A stretch of DNA of 8,426 nucleotides from an uncultured Anaerolineaceae bacterium (GTDB taxonomy: Bacteria > Chloroflexota > Anaerolineae > Promineifilales > Promineifilaceae). Shown piece by piece: positions 5,797 through 8,426 of the stretch (the stretch's first letter is position 1; each line of letters opens with the position of its first letter). Under the pieces are notes generated by a model. The model ran no database searches. It was not told the DNA's origin and was given only the letters and a program-made list of their open reading frames with translations. The position numbers were made by a program, and so were the translations under genes. The stretch is from the NCBI GenBank assembly GCA_937967805.1, contig CALBTC010000540.1, positions 1 to 8,426 on the forward strand. The letters are read 5' to 3'.

Positions 5797-7011
5797 ATGA
5801 CATTACCAATTGCCTACAAAATTTTAGTGATAGATGATCACCCAGAGACCTTAAGCATCATTCAGCGCGTCTTGCAACAGCAAGGGTATTCCGTGCTGGG
5901 GGCACGATCTGGTTTTCGCGGATTACGGCTGGCCGAATCGGAAAATCCCGATCTGGTGCTGGTGGATGGCATGATGCCGGAGATGGACGGTTGGGAGGTG
6001 TGCCGTCATCTTCGGGCAAACCCCAAGCTGGCTGATATTCCCATCATCATGTTTACGGCCGTTGATGAAGCCGACAAAAAGCTGGCCGGGTTTGACGCTG
6101 GCGCAGACGATTATCTGACCAAGCCAACGGAGCCGGATGAGCTAATCGAGCGGGTCAGAACGATCTTAGAAAATCGTGCTCCCAAAGCCACTGCCCATAC
6201 TCAGCTGCACCAGCCACCGCCGGAGAGCAACAAAGGAGACAAAACCAAGGCGCCGATAGCCCCCACCTTAGCCTTTCCTGTCCAGGGCAGCGTGACGGCC
6301 GTTTTAGGTGCCAGAGGTGGTGCCGGGGCCACCACCTTAGCCATTAATCTTGCCAGCAGCCTGGCGGCGAACGGCCGTAACACCATCCTGCTCGATCTTG
6401 ATCTGGTTCAGGGGCACATTGCCCTTTACCTGAGCCAAAAGCATGAGCTTGGCCTTAACAACGTGCTGGCCCAGCCAGAAACCCAGTGGCCCCAAGCCGT
6501 GCAAAATGAGCTAAGCAAATTTAGCGACCATTTACACTTGCTTTTAAACCATGCCAAACTGCCTGGCAAGCCACCCCGCCTGCAGCCAGAACAGGTGCAA
6601 AATTTGCTGCAGCCACTCATCAAGCCAGAGCATCATCTGATTATTGATTGTGGGCACCAATTGACCCCTGTCATTGAAGCCGTCCTGGCCCGATCGAATC
6701 AAATCATCGTTTGCCTTCGCCCAGAGCGCGTGGCTTTGGCCAATGCCCGCCACCTGCTGGAACATCTGCACGAAATTTCGCCCACCGAAACCCGGGTTCG
6801 CGCTGTTATTTTTGATTTCACCAGCCAGATGACTATTCCCCATGAGGCGCTGGAAAAATTTCTGAATCATCCCTTGACTGCTATTTTGCCGGTTTCACCT
6901 GCTGAAATGAATCAGGCTGTGAACAAAAGCATCCCGCTGGCACAGCTCAATCCCCAAAGTAAAGCCACCATTCTGATCCGGCAAATTGCCCAGCAGTTAG
7001 TAAAAGCGTAG
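5797..7011 (+). CDS. Receiver domain fused to a CpaE/TadZ-like MinD-superfamily ATPase
   Basis: This 404-residue cytoplasmic protein has two domains. Residues 6-126 form a canonical response-regulator receiver: acidic pair D13-D14, phospho-acceptor D57 in VLVDGMMPEMDG, T87 in FTAVD, and K109 in LTKP. A Pro/Lys-rich linker (about 128-160) joins it to a P-loop domain of the CpaE/TadZ/MinD type (about 163-404) with GARGGAGATTLAINLA (171-186), ILLDLDLVQG (197-206) and LIIDCG (281-286). The deviant Walker A is eroded: the signature lysine position is R173 and the second lysine position is A178, as in some TadZ/CpaE proteins. ATP binding may persist but hydrolysis is doubtful. The start is ATG 5797 with GAGAA at 5786-5790. 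The TTG at 5677 would add 40 residues across the promoter. It is five bases from the sirtuin gene, so probably one operon. No pilus (tad) genes are in view. Confidence 0.88.
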   Translation: MTLPIAYKILVIDDHPETLSIIQRVLQQQGYSVLGARSGFRGLRLAESENPDLVLVDGMMPEMDGWEVCRHLRANPKLADIPIIMFTAVDEADKKLAGFDAGADDYLTKPTEPDELIERVRTILENRAPKATAHTQLHQPPPESNKGDKTKAPIAPTLAFPVQGSVTAVLGARGGAGATTLAINLASSLAANGRNTILLDLDLVQGHIALYLSQKHELGLNNVLAQPETQWPQAVQNELSKFSDHLHLLLNHAKLPGKPPRLQPEQVQNLLQPLIKPEHHLIIDCGHQLTPVIEAVLARSNQIIVCLRPERVALANARHLLEHLHEISPTETRVRAVIFDFTSQMTIPHEALEKFLNHPLTAILPVSPAEMNQAVNKSIPLAQLNPQSKATILIRQIAQQLVKA

Positions 7012-7016
7012 TTGTT

Positions 7017-7781
7017 ATGACCCCATCCCCTGCCATCGCCCGAGCCATTGCCCTGCTGCGCGAGGCAAAATACGCAGTGGCGCTCACCGGAGCCGGTATC
7101 AGCACCCCCTCTGGCATCCCCGATTTTCGCAGCCCGGAATCTGGCGTGTGGGACCGGGTTGATCCCTTTGAAGTTGCTTCGATTTATGCCTTCCGGCACA
7201 ATCCTTCTGCTTTTTTTGACTGGATACGGCCGTTAGCCCACAAAATCCTCCACGCCCAACCGAATCCGGCCCATTTGGCATTGGCCGAGTTAGAGAAAGA
7301 CGGTCGTCTCCAGGCCGTCATCACGCAAAACATCGATCTACTGCACAGCAAAGCAGGCAGCCAAACCGTGTACGAAGTCCACGGCAGCCTGCGCCGCGCC
7401 ACCTGCCAGGGCTGCCATGCCCAGGTAGATGCCCACCCCCTGTGGCGGCAGTTTGCCCAAAACGACCAGATTCCTGCCTGCGCCAGTTGTGGTGCCGTCC
7501 TTAAACCAAACGTGGTATTATTTGGCGAGATGCTGCCGGCAATCACCATGCACCTGGCCCAGGAAGCAGCTAAAAAATGCGATCTCATGCTGGTGGCCGG
7601 CTCATCGTTAGAAGTTGCCCCGGCTGGCGATTTACCCACGCTGGCCAAGCAAGCCGGCGCTAAGTTAATCATCGTCAACTTAGGGCCAACCCATATGGAC
7701 AGAGAAGCTGATTTGCTGTTTCGTGAAGATGTGGCAGAGCTCCTGCCGCTGCTGGCAGCCCCTTTTGCCAATGAGAAGTGA
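7017..7781 (+). CDS. NAD-dependent protein deacylase, sirtuin (Sir2/CobB family)
   Basis: This 254-residue enzyme removes acyl groups from protein lysines, consuming NAD+ and releasing nicotinamide and O-acyl-ADP-ribose. The family signatures are complete: G25AGIS in ALTGAGIS, PDFRS (35-39), TQNID (103-107), catalytic H122 in YEVHGS, a four-cysteine zinc site (C130/C133 and C155/C158), GSSLEV (195-200), and VNLGPTHMD near the C-terminus. The segment FFDWIRPLAHKILHAQPN resembles general bacterial deacetylases more than CobB/SIRT5, because the Tyr-x-x-Arg pair of desuccinylases is not evident; the preference for acetyl-lysine is therefore inferred. The length is normal. ATG 7017 lies five bases after the receiver-ATPase stop with no clear ribosome site, so translation is probably coupled. 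The histidine kinase gene follows within eight bases or overlaps by four. Confidence 0.95.
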   Translation: MTPSPAIARAIALLREAKYAVALTGAGISTPSGIPDFRSPESGVWDRVDPFEVASIYAFRHNPSAFFDWIRPLAHKILHAQPNPAHLALAELEKDGRLQAVITQNIDLLHSKAGSQTVYEVHGSLRRATCQGCHAQVDAHPLWRQFAQNDQIPACASCGAVLKPNVVLFGEMLPAITMHLAQEAAKKCDLMLVAGSSLEVAPAGDLPTLAKQAGAKLIIVNLGPTHMDREADLLFREDVAELLPLLAAPFANEK

Positions 7782-7789
7782 GCACCATC

Positions 7790-8426
7790 ATGGAAGAGAT
7801 CAAATACAAAGCGCCAGACACGGTCAATGCCATTTCGGCGGAGCATTTAGCCCGCCTGCTGGAAATTAGCCGCCACCTCAGCTCAACCTTGCGGTTGGAT
7901 GACCTGCTCTCTCTAGTCATGGACGTAGCCACCGAGCTGACCCATACCGAAACCGCCTCCATCCTGCTTGTGGACAGATCCACCGGGCAGCTCCATTTTG
8001 CTGCTTCGACGCGGGGTAAGGTGCCCCAAGACATTGTCGTGCCTTTGGACAACAGCATAGCCGGCTGGGTAGTGCGCCACGGCCGTTCCCTCATCCTGGA
8101 GGATGTGCAAACCGACGAACGCTTTTTTGCCAACGTGGATGAAAACCTGGAGTTTGTCACCCGTTCCATGCTGGCTGTACCGCTGGTGACCGGGCAGGGC
8201 GTCATTGGTGCCCTGGAAGTGATTAACAAAAAGGATGACGCTGATTATACCAGCCAGGATGTGGCCCTGATGGAGGCGCTGGCGTCGCAATCGGCTGTCG
8301 CTATTTTGAACGTGCATCTGTTTAACCAAAATGATCTGATTGCCGAGATCATGCACGAGTTAAAAACGCCGCTGATGGCCATCTCTGCCGCCAGCGAGCT
8401 GCTGTCTCGCCCCGAGATGCCCCAGG
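7790..8426 (+). CDS. GAF-domain sensor histidine kinase (3' truncated by the window edge)
   Basis: The first 212 residues of a cytoplasmic sensor histidine kinase are visible, and the frame stays open to the window end. Residues about 20-177 form a GAF ligand-sensing domain: TETASILLVD, then the NSIAGWVVRHGRS motif, MLAVPLVTGQGVIGALEVINK, and the closing helix LMEALASQSAVAILN. A short linker leads to the HisKA H-box EIMHELKTPLMAIS, with phospho-acceptor H189 and the E190 and T193-P194 that follow it. The catalytic ATPase domain lies beyond the window. No membrane segment precedes the GAF domain, so the sensor is soluble. ATG 7790 is used. GTG 7778 is an in-frame alternative that overlaps the sirtuin stop (GTGA) and adds four residues. 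Position behind the receiver-ATPase and sirtuin genes makes that receiver a possible phosphorelay partner, though this is unproven. Confidence 0.9.
   Translation, partial: MEEIKYKAPDTVNAISAEHLARLLEISRHLSSTLRLDDLLSLVMDVATELTHTETASILLVDRSTGQLHFAASTRGKVPQDIVVPLDNSIAGWVVRHGRSLILEDVQTDERFFANVDENLEFVTRSMLAVPLVTGQGVIGALEVINKKDDADYTSQDVALMEALASQSAVAILNVHLFNQNDLIAEIMHELKTPLMAISAASELLSRPEMPQ

Larger units (their letters stand above)
417..8086. repeat. Highly iterated palindrome ACGGCCGT, 11 dispersed copies
   Basis: Exact copies begin at 417, 606, 2784, 3621, 4202, 5093, 6055, 6295, 6371, 7226 and 8079. Composition predicts about 0.2 in this length. The core CGGCCG occurs about 20 times by hand count, against an expectation near 4, with near variants at 1041 and 5010 (GCGGCCGT), 1637, 3044 and 3713 (ACGGCCGA) and 1856 (ACGGCCGG). 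Eight of the eleven are followed by T. All exact copies lie inside genes, in all three codon phases: Thr-Ala-Val at five sites, Asx/His-Gly-Arg at four, Arg-Pro at two. The constraint is therefore on DNA and not on protein. Individual copies are eight bases each; the span given covers the first to the last. Confidence 0.85.

Noticed and set aside
7184..8229. Antisense frames opposite the sirtuin and kinase (220 and 184 codons)
   Set aside because: Both sense genes carry complete family motifs. The antisense products are Trp/Arg/Ser-rich with no fold signature.
1..8426. CRISPR array, tRNA or rRNA, insertion sequence, phage or defence genes
   Set aside because: I found no spaced identical repeats, no cloverleaf or rRNA motif, no transposase or integrase, and no recognised defence domain. 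The gene content is housekeeping and signalling.

Overview
This window reads as chromosomal core and near-core sequence from a Chloroflexota-like bacterium, most likely from the Anaerolineae/Promineofilum neighbourhood. That placement is an inference. It rests on the three-gene set probable phosphomutase (MSMEG_4193 type), DUF3090 and SCO1664-type kinase-like protein, which I know from Actinobacteria and Chloroflexi. It also rests on a rod-shape mre operon with a PBP2, a CpaE-like ATPase carrying a receiver domain, and base composition in the mid-50s % GC by eye. No phylogenetic search was possible. All nine real genes are on the + strand and gaps between them never exceed about 130 bases.

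Layout. Positions 1-3397 hold a cell-shape block: the C-terminal end of mreC, mreD directly after it, a 113-base gap with an odd octamer tandem repeat, and mrdA (PBP2). A 129-base gap follows, holding a nested inverted repeat and a good extended -10 promoter. Positions 3527-5675 hold the conserved triad: histidine-phosphatase-fold phosphomutase, DUF3090 zinc-finger protein, and SCO1664-type protein with a PI3/4-kinase-like active site. A second nested inverted repeat lies between the DUF3090 and SCO1664 genes. Positions 5797-8426 hold a signalling and metabolic block: a receiver-CpaE/TadZ-like ATPase fusion, a sirtuin, and the first half of a GAF sensor histidine kinase. The three genes are almost end to end, so they are probably one transcript.

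How they work together. MreC, MreD and PBP2 are parts of the elongasome that builds side-wall peptidoglycan. rodA and mreB are not in the window. The triad pairs a predicted phosphate-transferring kinase fold with a predicted phosphate-removing enzyme plus a small zinc-binding partner. Its substrate is unknown, and it is the best candidate here for an undescribed system. The last block links phosphorelay signalling, an NAD+-dependent protein deacylase and an ATPase of the MinD/ParA superfamily.

The most striking signal is not a gene. The 8-bp palindrome ACGGCCGT occurs 11 times in 8.4 kb, where about 0.2 is expected from composition. It is spread over all three codon phases of at least seven genes. 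This behaves like a highly iterated palindrome, comparable in kind to HIP1 of cyanobacteria but with a different sequence.
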